The notes below the pieces were generated by a model that made no database searches, had not been told where the DNA came from, and saw nothing but the letters and a program-made list of their open reading frames with translations. DNA of 64,000 bases from Zeus faber (taxonomy: Eukaryota > Chordata > Actinopteri > Zeiformes > Zeidae): the NCBI GenBank assembly GCA_960531495.1, contig OY482861.1, positions 744,001 to 808,000 on the forward strand. Reading direction: 5' to 3'. This document shows positions 36,301 through 47,982 of this stretch, in pieces. Every line of letters begins with the position of its first letter. The stretch's first letter is position 1. Both the position numbers and the translations under genes were made by a program.

Positions 36301-39300
36301 TTGCAAGATTAAAAGATTGAAAGAAAGATTGAAAGTGATGAAGTTTGAAAGAAAGAATGAAGGAAAAACTGAAAGATTGAAATACTGAAAGAATGAATGA
36401 AAGATTGATTGAAAGATTGAATGAAAAAATGAAAAACTTAAAGAAGATTGAAAGAAATATTGAAAGATAGATTGAAAGATTGAAAGAAAGAATGATTGAA
36501 AGAAAGAATGAAAGAAAGATTGTAAGAATGAATGAAAGTAAGAAAGAAAGATTGAAATATTGAAAGAAATATTGAAAGAAAGAAAGATTGAAACTAAGAA
36601 CGATTGAAAGAAAGATTGAAAGAAAGATTGAAAGCTTGAAAGAAAGATTGAAAGAAAGATTTTAAGAAAGGTTGAAAGACTGAAAAAAAGAATGAAAGAT
36701 TGAAAGAAAGAATGAAAGAATGAAAGAAAGATTGAAAGATTGAAAGAAATATTGAAAGAAAGAGAGAATGAAAATAAGAAAGATTGAAAGAAAGATTGAA
36801 AGTAATAAAGATTGAAAGAAATAACAAAAGAAAGATTGAAAGAAAGAATGAAAGAAAGATTGAACGATTGGAAGAAATTTTGAAAGATAGAAAAATTTAA
36901 AGTAAGAAAGATTGAAAGAAAGAATGAAAGAAAGATTGAAAGATTGAAAGATTGAAAGAAAGATTGAATGTTTGAAAGAAAGATTGAAAGTATTAAAGAT
37001 CGAAAGAAATATTTAAAGAAAGATTGAAAGATTGAAAGAAAGAATGAAATAACGATTGAAAGAAAGAATGAAAGAATGAAAGAAAAATTGAAAGATTGAA
37101 AGAAATATTGAAAGAAAGAGAGATTGAAAGATTAAAAGATTGAAAGAAAGATTGAACGTTATGAAGATTGAAAGAAAGAATGAAGGAAAAACTGAAAGAT
37201 TGAAAGACTGAAAGAATGAATGAAAGAAAGATTGAAAGATTGAAAGAAAAAATGAAAAACTTAAAGAAAGATTGAAAGAAATATTGAAAGACAGATTGAA
37301 AGATTGAAAGAAAGAAAGATTGAAAGAAAGAATGAAAGAAAGATTGTAAGAAAGAATGAAATATTGAAAGAAAAAATGAAAGAAAGACTGAAAAAAACAA
37401 AGAAAGATTGAAAGAAATAAAGATTTAAAGAAAAAAAGATTTAAAGAAAGATTGAAAGACTAAAAGTAAGAATGAAAAAAAAGATTGAAAGAAAGATTGA
37501 AAAAAGAAAGAAAGATTGAAAGAAAGATTGAAAGAAAGATTGACAGAAAGAATGAAAGTTTGAAAGAAAGATTGAAAGAAAGATTGAAAGAAAGATTGAA
37601 AGACTGAAAGAAAAAATGAAAGAAAGATTAAAAGAGAGATTGAAAGATTGAAAGATTGAAAGAAGGAATGAAAGAAAGATTGAATGATTGAAAGATTGAA
37701 ATAAAGAATGAAAGATTGAAAGAAAGAATAAAAGAACGATTGAAAGAAAGAATGAAAGAATGAAAGAAAGATTGAAAGATTGAAAGAATATTGAAAGAAA
37801 GAGAGAATGAAAGTAAGAAAGATTGAAAGAAAGATTGAAAGTAAAAAAGATTGAAAGAAAGAATGAAAGAAAAATTGAAAGATTGAAAGATTGAAAGAAA
37901 GATTTAAAGAAAGATTTAAAGAAAGATTGAAAGACTGGAAGAAAGAATGAATAAAAGAATTAAAGAAAGATTGAAAGATTGAAAGATTGAAAGATTGAAA
38001 GAAAGATTGAAAAAAGAATGATTGAAAGAAAGAAAGATTTAAAGAATGAAAGATTTAAAGAAAGATTGAAAGACTAAAAGTAAGAATGAAAAAAAAGAAT
38101 GAAAGCAAGATTGAAAGATTGAAAGATTGAAAGAAAGAATGAAAGATTGAAAGAAAGAATGAAAGAATGAAAGATAGATTGAAAGACTGAAAGAAATATT
38201 GAAAGAAGGAGAGAATGAAAGTAAGAAAGATTGAATGAAAAATTGAAAGATTGAAAGATTGAAAGAAAGAATGAAAGAAAGATTGAAAGATTGAAAGAAA
38301 TACTGAAAGAAAGAAAGAAAGATTGAAAGTAAGAACGATTGAAAGAAAGCTTGAAACGAAAGATTGAAAGAAAGAATGAAAGATTGAAAGATAGAATAAA
38401 AGAACGATTGAAAGAAAGAATGAAAGAATGAAAGAAAGATTGAAAGATTGAAAGAATATTGAAAGAAAGAGAGAATGAAAGTAAGAAAGATTGAAAGAAA
38501 GATTGAAAGTAAAAAAGATTGAAAGAAAGAATGAAAGAAAAATTGAAGGATTGAAAGATTGAAAGAAAGATTTAAAGAAAGATTTAAAGAAAGATTGAAA
38601 GACTGAAAGAAAGAATGAATAAAAGAATTAAAGAAAGATTGAAAGATCGAAAGATTGAAAGATTGAAAGAAAGATTGAAAAAAGAATGATTGAAAGAAAG
38701 AAAGATTTAAAGAATGAAAGATTTAAAGAAAGATTGAAAGACTAAAAGTAAGAATGAAAAAAAAGAATGAAAGAAAGATTGAAAGATTGAAAGATTGAAA
38801 GAAAGAATGAAAGATTGAAAGAAAGAATGAAAGAACGATTGAAAGAAAGAATGAAAGAATTAAAGAAAGATTGAAAGAAATATTGAAAGAAAGAGAGAAT
38901 GAAAGTAAGAAAGATGGAAAGAAAAATTGAAAGATTGAAAGATTGAAAGAAAGAATTAAAGAAAGATTGAATGATTGAAAGATTGAAAGAAAGATTGAAA
39001 GAAAGATTGAAGAAAGAAAGATTTAAAGAAAAAAAGATTTAAAGAAAGATTGAAAGACTAAAAGTAAGAATGAAAAAAAAGATTGAAAGAAAGATTGAAA
39101 AAAGAAAGAAAGATTGAAAGAAAGATTGAAAGAAAGATTGAAAGAAAGATTGAAAGACTGAAAGAAAAAATGAAAGAAAGATTAAAAGAGAGATTGAAAG
39201 ATTGAAAGATTGAAAGAAAGAATGAAAGATTGAAAGAAAGAATGAAAGAATGAATGAAAGATTAAAAGATTGAAATATTGAAAAAAAGAAAGATTGAAAG

Positions 39301-39584
39301 TAAGAAAAATTGAAAGAATGAATGAAAGAAACAAAAAAAGACTGATAAAAAGAAAGAATGTTTGAGAGATCAAAATATTTAAAGAAAGAAAGATTGAAAG
39401 AAAGGTTGAAAGATAGAATGAAAGAAAGATTGAAAGATTGAAAGTTGTAAAGAAAGATTGAAAGAAAGATTTAAAGAAAGATTGAAAGACTAAAAAAAAG
39501 AATGAAAGAAAGATTGAAAGGTTGAAAGAAAGAATGAAAGAATGAAAGAAAGATTGAAAGATTGAAAGAAAGATTGGAAGAAAG
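30314..39584 (+). repeat. Heterogeneous left part of the GAAA-type block
   Basis: Units here vary irregularly. A ~250-bp block with the markers TAAGAACGATTG, GCTTGAAAG, GATTTTAAGAAAGG and GAATGAAAATAAG recurs starting near 31736, 33231, 34247 and 36594. A stretch around 37.73-38.10 kb recurs about 668 bp later (GACTAAAAGTAAG at 38072 and 38740). Homogenisation is clearly weaker than to the right of 39,585. Confidence 0.85.
30975..33903 (+). repeat. Duplication with 1,495-bp offset
   Basis: The sequence from about 30975 to 32408 is repeated at about 32470 to 33903. Landmarks are GATTGTAAGAAATAT (30977 and 32472), GAAAAAAAGACTG (about 31124 and 32619), and the marker block at 31736 and 33231. 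A few substitutions and single-base indels separate the copies, for example GATTGAAGAAAG near 32605 against GATTGAAAGAAAG. Confidence 0.85.
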
Positions 39585-42500
39585 AATGAAAGTATGAAAG
39601 AAAGATTGAAAGATCGAAGGAAAGATTGAAAGAACGATTGAAAGAAAGAATGAAAGAATGAAAGAAAGATTGAAAGATTGAAAGAAAGATTGAAAGTAAT
39701 AAAGATTGAAAGAAGGAATGAAGGAAAAATTGAATGTTTGAAAGACTGAAAGAATGAATGAAAGAAAGCTTGAAAGAAAGATTGAAAGAAAGATTTTAAG
39801 AAAGGTTGAAAGACTGAAAGAAAGAATGAAAGAAAGAATGATTGAAAGATTGAAAGAAAGAATGAAAGATTGAAAGAAAGAATATAAGAACGATTGAAAG
39901 AAAGATTGAAAGTAAGATTGAAAGTTTGAAAGAAAGATTGAAAGAAAAATTGAAAGAAAGATTGAAAGACTGAAGGAAAGAATGAGTGAAAGATTGAAAG
40001 AAAGATTAAAAGAAAAAAATATTAAAAGTATTAAAGACTGAAAAAAATATTGAAAGAAAGATTGAAAGATTGAAAGATAGAATGAAAGAAAGATTGAAAG
40101 ATTGAAAGATTGAAAGAAAGAATGAAAGAAAGATTGAAAGACTGAAAAAAATATTGAAAGAAAGATTGAAAGATTGATAGACAGAATGAAAGAAAGATTG
40201 AAAGATTGAAAGATTGAAAGAAAGAATGAAAGAAAGATTGAAAGACTGAAAGAAAGAATGAAAGAAAGATTGAAAGTGCGAAAGAAAGAATGAAAGAATT
40301 AAAGAAAGATTGAAAGAAATATTGAAAGAAAGAATGAAAGATTGAAAGAAAGAATGAAAGTAATAAAGATTGAAAGAAGGAATGAAGGAAAAGTTGAATG
40401 TTTGAAAGACTGAAAGAATGAATGAAAGAAAGCTTGAAAGAAAGATTGAAAGAAAGATTTTAAGAAAGGTTGAAAGACTGAAAGAAAGAATGAAAGAAAG
40501 AATGATTGAAAGATTGAAAGAAAGAATGAAAGATTGAAAGAAAGAATATAAGAACGATTGAAAGAAAGATTGAAAGTAAGATTGAAAGTTTGAAAGAAAG
40601 ATTGATAGAAAAATTGAAAGAAAGATTGAAAGACTAATGGAAAGAATGAGTGAAAGATTGAAAGAAAGATTAAAAGAAAAAAAGATTGAAAGTATTAAAG
40701 ACTGAAAAAAATATTGAAAGAAAGATTGAAAGATTGAAAGATAGAATGAAAGAAAGATTGAAAGATTGAAAGATTGAAAGAAAGAATGAAAGAAAGATTG
40801 AAAGACTGAAAAAAATATTGAAAGAAAGATTGAAAGATTGAAAGATAGAATGAAAGAAAGATAGAAAGATTGAAAGATTGAAAGAAAGAATGAAAGAAAG
40901 ATTGAAAGACTGAAAGAAAGAATGAAAGTATGAAAGAAAGATTGAAAGATCGAAGGAAAGATTGAAAGAACGATTGAAAGAAAGAATGAAAGAATGAAAG
41001 AAAGATTGAAAGATTGAAAGAAAGATTGAAAGTAATAAAGATTGAAAGAAGGAATGAAGGAAAAATTGAATGTTTGAAAGACTGAAAGAATGAATGAAAG
41101 AAAGCTTGAAAGAAAGATTGAAAGAAAGATTTTAAGAAAGGTTGAAAGACTGAAAGAAAGAATGAAAGAAAGAATGATTGAAAGATTGAAAGAAAGAATG
41201 AAAGATTGAAAGAAAGAATATAAGAACGATTGAAAGAAAGATTGAAAGTAAGATTGAAAGTTTGAAAGAAAGATTGAAAGAAAAATTGAAAGAAAGATTG
41301 AAAGACTGAAGGAAAGAATGAGTGAAAGATTGAAAGAAAGATTAAAAGAAAAAAATATTGAAGGTATTAAAGACTGAAAAAAATATTGAAAGAAAGATTG
41401 AAAGATTGAAAGATAGAATGAAAGAAAGATTGAAAGATTGAAAGATTGAAAGAAAGAATGAAAGAAAGATTGAAAGACTGAAAAAAATATTGAAAGAAAG
41501 ATTGAAAGATTGAAAGATAGAATGAAAGAAAGATAGAAAGATTGAAAGATTGAAAGAAAGAATGAAAGAAAGATTGAAAGACTGAAAGAAAGAATGAAAG
41601 AAAGATTGAAAGTGCGAAAGAAAGAATGAAAGAATTAAAGAAAGATTGAAAGAAATATTGAAAGAAAGAATGAAAGATTGAAAGAAAGAATGAAAGTAAT
41701 AAAGATTCAAAGAAGGAATGAAGGAAAAGTTGAATGTTTGAAAGACTGAAAGAATGAATGAAAGAAAGCTTGAAAGAAAGATTGAAAGAAAGATTTTAAG
41801 AAAGGTTGAAAGACTGAAAGAAAGAATGAAAGAAAGAATGATTGAAAGATTGAAAGAAAGAATGAAAGATTGAAAGAAAGAATATAAGAACGATTGAAAG
41901 AAAGATTGAAAGTAAGATTGAAAGTTTGAAAGAAAGATTGATAGAAAAATTGAAAGAAAGATTGAAAGACTAAAGGAAAGAATGAGTGAAAGATTGAAAG
42001 AAAGATTAAAAGAAAAAAAGATTGAAAGTATTAAAGACTGAAAAAAATATTGAAAGAAAGATTGAAAGATTGAAAGATAGAATGAAAGAAAGATTGAAAG
42101 ATTGAAAGATTGAAAGAAAGAATGAAAGAAAGATTGAAAGACTGAAAAAAATATTAAAAGAAAGATTGAAAGATTGAAAGATAGAATGAAAGAAAGATAG
42201 AAAGATTGAAAGATTGAAAGAAAGAATGAAAGAAAGATTGAAAGACTGAAAGAAAGAATGAAAGAAAGATTGAAAGTGCGAAAGAAAGAATGAAAGAATT
42301 AAAGAAAGATTGAAAGAAATATTGAAAGAAAGAATGAAAGATTGAAAGAAAGAATGAAAAAAAGATTGTAAGAAAGAATGAAAGAAAGATTGAAAGATTG
42401 AAAGAAAGATTGAAAGAAAGATTGAATGTTTGAAAGAAAGATTGAAAGAAAGATTTAAAGAAAGATTGAAAGATTGAAAGAAAGATTGAAAGATAGATTT

Positions 42501-45500
42501 AAAGAAAGATTGAAAGACTGAAAGAAAGATTGAAAGAAAGAAAGATTTATAGAAAGAATGAAAGAAAGATTGAAAAAAGAAAGATAGATTGAAAGAAAGA
42601 TTGAAAGATTGAAAGAAAGAATGAAAGAAAGATTGAAAAAAAGATTGAAAAAAAGAAAGATTGAAAGAAAGATTGAAAGACAGATTGAAAGACTGAAGGA
42701 AAGAATGAAAGAAAGATGGAAAGAAAGGTGGAAAGAAAGATTGAAAGAAAGAAAGATTGAAAGAAATATTGAAAGAAAGATTGAAAGATTGAAAGAAAGA
42801 ATGAAAGGAAGATTGAAAGAAAGATGGAAAGAAAGATTGAAAGAAAGAAAGATTGAAAGAAATAATGAAAGAAAGATTGAACGATTGGAAGAAATTTTGA
42901 AAGATAGAAAGATTGAAAGATTGAAATATTGAAAGAAAGAATGAAAAAAAGATTGAAAGATTAAACAATTGAAAGAAAGTTTGCAAGAAAGTTTGAAAAA
43001 AGAAAGATTGAAAGAAAGAATGAAAGAAAGATTGAAAGATAGATGGATAGAAAGATTCAAAGAAAGAAAGATTGAAAGAATAACAAAAGAAAGATTGAAA
43101 GATTGGAAGAAATATTGAAAGATAGAAAAATTGAAAGTAAGAAAGATTGAAAGATTGAAAGAAAGATTGAAAGAAAGAATGAAAGAAAGATTGAAAGAAA
43201 GCTTGAAAGACTGAAGGAAAGAATGAAAGAAAGATTGAAAGAAAGATTGAAAGAAAGAAAGATTGAAAGAATGAATGATTGAAAGATTGAATGATTGAAA
43301 GATTGAAAGAAAGATTGAAAGAAAGATTGAAAGAAAGATTGAAAGAAAGATTGAACGACTGAAAGATTGAAAGAAATATTGAAAGTTTGAAAGAGAGATT
43401 GAAAGACTGAAAGATAGATTGAAAGATTGAAGATTGAAAGATTGAAAGAAAGATTGAAAGAAAGATTGAACGACTGAAAGATTGAAAGAAAGATTGAAAG
43501 TTTGAAAGAAAGATTGAAAGACTGAAAGAAATAATGAAAGAAAGATTGAAAGAAAGAATGAAAGAAAGATTGAAAGAAAGATGGATAGAAAGATTGAAAG
43601 AAAGAAAGATTGAAAGAAATAACAAAAGAAAGATTGAAAGAAATAATGAGAGAAAGATTGAACGATTGGAAGAAATATTGAAAGATAGAAAAATTGAAAG
43701 TAAGAAAGATTTAAAGAAAGAATGAAAGAAAGATTGAAAGATTGAAAGAAAGAATGAAAGAAAGATTGAAAGATTGAAATATTGAAAGAAAGAATGAAAG
43801 AAAGACTGAAAGATTGAAAGAAAGATTGAAAGAAAGATTGAAAGATTGAAATATTTAAAGAAAGATTGAAAGAAAGATTGAAAGATTGAAAGAAAGAATG
43901 AAAGAAAGATTTAAAAAAAGATTGAAAAAAAGAAAGATTGAAAGAAAGATTGAAAGACAGATTGAAAGACTGAAGGAAAGAATGAAAGAAAGATGGAAAG
44001 AAAGATGGAAAGAAAGATTGAAAGAAAGAAAGATTGAAAGAAATATTGAAAGAAAGATTGAAAGATTGAAAGAAAGAATGAAAGAAAGATTGAAAGAAAG
44101 ATGGAAAGAAAGATTGAAAGAAAGAAAGATTGAAAGAAATAATGAAAGAAAGATTGAACGATTGGAAGAAATTTTGAAAGATAGAAAAATTGAAAGTAGG
44201 AAAGATTGAAAGAAAGAATGAAAGAAAGATTGAAAGATTGAAAGAAAGAATGAAAGAAAGATTGAAAGATTGAAATATTGAAAGAAAGAATGAAAAAAAG
44301 ATTGAAAGATTAAACAATTGAAAGAAAGTTTGCAAGAAAGTTTGAAAAAAGAAAGATTGAAAGAAAGAATGAAAGAAAGATTGAAAGATAGATGGATAGA
44401 AAGATTCAAAGAAAGAAAGATTGAAAGAATAACAAAAGAAAGATTGAAAGATTGGAAGAAATATTGAAAGATAGAAAAATTGAAAGTAAGAAAGATTGAA
44501 AGATTGAAAGAAAGATTGAAAGAAAGAATGAAAGAAAGATTGAAAGAAAGCTTGAAAGACTGAAGGAAAGAATGAAAGAAAGATTGAAAGAAAGATTGAA
44601 AGAAAGAAAGATTGAAAGAATGAATGATTGAAAGATTGAATGATTGAAAGATTGAAAGAAAGATTGAAAGAAAGATTGAACGACTGAAAGATTGAAAGAA
44701 AGATTGAAAGTTTGAAAGAAAGATTGAAAGACTGAAAGAAATAATGAAAGAAAGATTGAAAGAAAGAATGAAAGAAAGATTGAAAGAAAGATGGATAGAA
44801 AGATTGAAAGAAATAACAAAAGAAAGATTGAAAGAAATAATGAGAGAAAGATTGAACGATTGGAAGAAATATTGAAAGATAGAAAAATTGAAAGTAAGAA
44901 AGATTGAAAGAAAGAATGAAAGAAAGATTGAAAGATTGAAAGAAAGAATGAAAGAAAGATTGAAAGATTGAAATATTGAAAGAAAGAATGAAAGAAAGAC
45001 TGAAAGATTGAAAGAAAGATTAATAGAAAGATTGAAAGATTGAAATATTTAAAGAAAGATTGAAAGAAAGAATGAAAGAACAATTGAAAGAAAGAATGAA
45101 AGAATGAAAGAAAAATTGAAAGATTGAAATATTGAAAGAAAGAATGAAAGAAAGACTGAAAGATTGAAAGAAAGATTGAAAGAAAGATTGAAAGATTGAA
45201 ATATTTAAAGAAAGATTGAAAGAAAGAATGAAAGAACAATTGAAAGAAAGAATGAAAGAATGAAAGAAAAATTGAAAGATTGAAAGAAAGAATGAAAGAA
45301 CGATTGAAAGATTGAAAGATTGAAAGATTGAAAGAAAGAATGAAAGAAAGATTGAAAGAAAGATGGAAAGAAAGATTGAAAGAAAGAAAGATTGAAAGAA
45401 AGAATGAAAGATTGAAAGAAAGAATATAAGAACGATTGAAAGAAAGATTGAAAGTAAGATTGAAAGTTTGAAAGAAAGATTGAAAGAAAAATTGAAAGAA

Positions 45501-47982
45501 AGATTGAAAGACTGAAGGAAAGAATGAGTGAAAGATTGAAAGAAAGATTGAAAGAAAGAAAGATTGAAAGAAAGAATGAAAGATTGAAAGAAAGAATATA
45601 AGAACGATTGAAAGAAAGATTGAAAGTAAGATTGAAAGTTTGAAAGAAAGATTGAAAGAAAAATTGAAAGAAAGATTGAAAGACTGAAGGAAAGAATGAG
45701 TGAAAGATTGAAAGAAAGATTAAAAGAAAAAAAGATTGAAAGTATTAAAGACTGAAAAAAATATTGAAAGAAAGATTGAAAGATTGAAAGATAGAATGAA
45801 AGAAAGATTGAAAGATTGAAAGATTGAAAGAAAGAATTAAAGAAAGATTGAAAGACTGAAAAAAATATTGAAAGAAAGATTGAAAGATTGAAAGATAGAA
45901 TGAAAGAAAGATTGAAAGATTGAAAGATTGAAAGAAAGAATGAAAGAAAGATTGAAAGACTGAAAGAAAGAATGAAAGAAAGATTGAAAGTGCGAAAGAA
46001 AGAATGAAAGAATTAAAGAAAGATTGAAAGAAATATTGAAAGAAAGAATGAAAGATTGAAAGAAAGAATGAAAAAAAGATTGTAAGAAAGAATGAAAGAA
46101 AGATTGAAAGATTGAAAGAAAGATTGAAAGAAAGATTGAATGTTTGAAAGAAAGATTGAAAGAAAGATTTAAAGAAAGATTGAAAGATTGAAAGAAAGAT
46201 TGAAAGATAGATTTAAAGAAAGATTGAAAGACTGAAAGAAAGATTGAAAGAAAGAAAGATTTATAGAAAGAATGAAAGAAAGATTGAAAAAAGAAAGATA
46301 GATTGAAAGAAAGATTGAAAGATTGAAAGAAAGAATGAAAGAAAGATTTAAAAAAAGATTGAAAAAAAGAAAGATTGAAAGAAAGATTGAAAGACAGATT
46401 GAAAGACTGAAGGAAAGAATGAAAGAAAGATGGAAAGAAAGATGGAAAGAAAGATTGAAAGAAAGAAAGATTGAAAGAAATATTGAAAGAAAGATTGAAA
46501 GATTGAAAGAAAGAATGAAAGGAAGATTGAAAGAAAGATGGAAAGAAAGATTGAAAGAAAGAAAGATTGAAAGAAATAATGAAAGAAAGATTGAACGATT
46601 GGAAGACATTTTGAAAGATAGAAAGATTGAAAGATTGAAATATTGAAAGAAAGAATGAAAAAAAGATTGAAAGATTAAACAATTGAAAGAAAGTTTGCAA
46701 GAAAGTTTGAAAAAAGAAAGATTGAAAGAAAGAATGAAAGAAAGATTGAAAGATAGATGGATAGAAAGATTCAAAGAAAGAAAGATTGAAAGAATAACAA
46801 AAGAAAGATTGAAAGATTGGAAGAAATATTGAAAGATAGAAAAATTGAAAGTAAGAAAGATTGAAAGATTGAAAGAAAGATTGAAAGAAAGAATGAAAGA
46901 AAGATTGAAAGAAAGCTTGAAAGACTGAAGGAAAGAATGAAAGAAAGATTGAAAGAAAGATTGAAAGAAAGAAAGATTGAAAGAATGAATGATTGAAAGA
47001 TTGAATGATTGAAAGATTGAAAGAAAGATTGAAAGAAAGATTGAAAGAAAGATTGAACGACTGAAAGATTGAAAGAAATATTGAAAGTTTGAAAGAGAGA
47101 TTGAAAGACTGAAAGATAGATTGAAAGATTGAAGATTGAAAGATTGAAAGAAAGATTGAAAGAAAGATTGAACGACTGAAAGATTGAAAGAAAGATTGAA
47201 AGTTTGAAAGAAAGATTGAAAGACTGAAAGAAATAATGAAAGAAAGATTGAAAGAAAGAATGAAAGAAAGATTGAAAGAAAGATGGATAGAAAGATTGAA
47301 AGAAAGAAAGATTGAAAGAAATAACAAAAGAAAGATTGAAAGAAATAATGAGAGAAAGATTGAACGATTGGAAGAAATATTGAAAGATAGAAAAATTGAA
47401 AGTAAGAAAGATTTAAAGAAAGAATGAAAGAAAGATTGAAAGATTGAAAGAAAGAATGAAAGAAAGATTGAAAGATTGAAATATTGAAAGAAAGAATGAA
47501 GGAAAGACTGAAAGATTGAAAGAAAGATTGAAAGAAAGATTGAAAGATTGAAATATTTAAAGAAAGATTGAAAGAAAGATTGAAAGATTGAAAGAAAGAA
47601 TGAAAGAAAGATTTAAAAAAAGATTGAAAAAAAGAAAGATTGAAAGAAAGATTGAAAGACAGATTGAAAGACTGAAGGAAAGAATGAAAGAAAGATGGAA
47701 AGAAAGATGGAAAGAAAGATTGAAAGAAAGAAAGATTGAAAGAAATATTGAAAGAAAGATTGAAAGATTGAAAGAAAGAATGAAAGAAAGATTGAAAGAA
47801 AGATGGAAAGAAAGATTGAAAGAAAGAAAGATTGAAAGAAATAATGAAAGAAAGATTGAACGATTGGAAGAAATTTTGAAAGATAGAAAAATTGAAAGAT
47901 TGAAAGATTGAAAGAAAGAATGAAAGAAAGATTGAAAGATTGAAAGAAAGAATGAAAGAAAGATTGAAAGACTGAAAGAAAG
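39585..47982 (+). repeat. 8,398-bp tandem duplication, copy 1
   Basis: Every landmark in this stretch recurs 8,398 bp downstream: AGTATGAAAGAAAG (39591/47989), the + strand frame 42609-42932 (51007-51330), and the minus-strand frame 44406-45239 (52804-53637). Internally it holds four ~0.66-kb subunits (39.6-42.3 kb). After that come two related segments about 3.7 kb apart (42609/46323, 43534/47236, 43886/47588), each itself containing a 1,277- or 1,265-bp duplication (42609/43886, 46323/47588). Confidence 0.92.
40009..42340 (+). repeat. ~0.66-kb subunits in the 8.4-kb repeat
   Basis: The marker ATTAAAAGAAAAAAA followed by TATTAAAGACTG occurs near 40009, 40669, 41341 and 42005, spacings of about 660, 672 and 664 bp. 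The first and third share ATATT after the marker, while the second and fourth share AGATTG. This indicates a 1.33-kb dimer made of two 0.66-kb subtypes. The same set repeats in copy 2 near 48,407-50,403. Confidence 0.83.
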
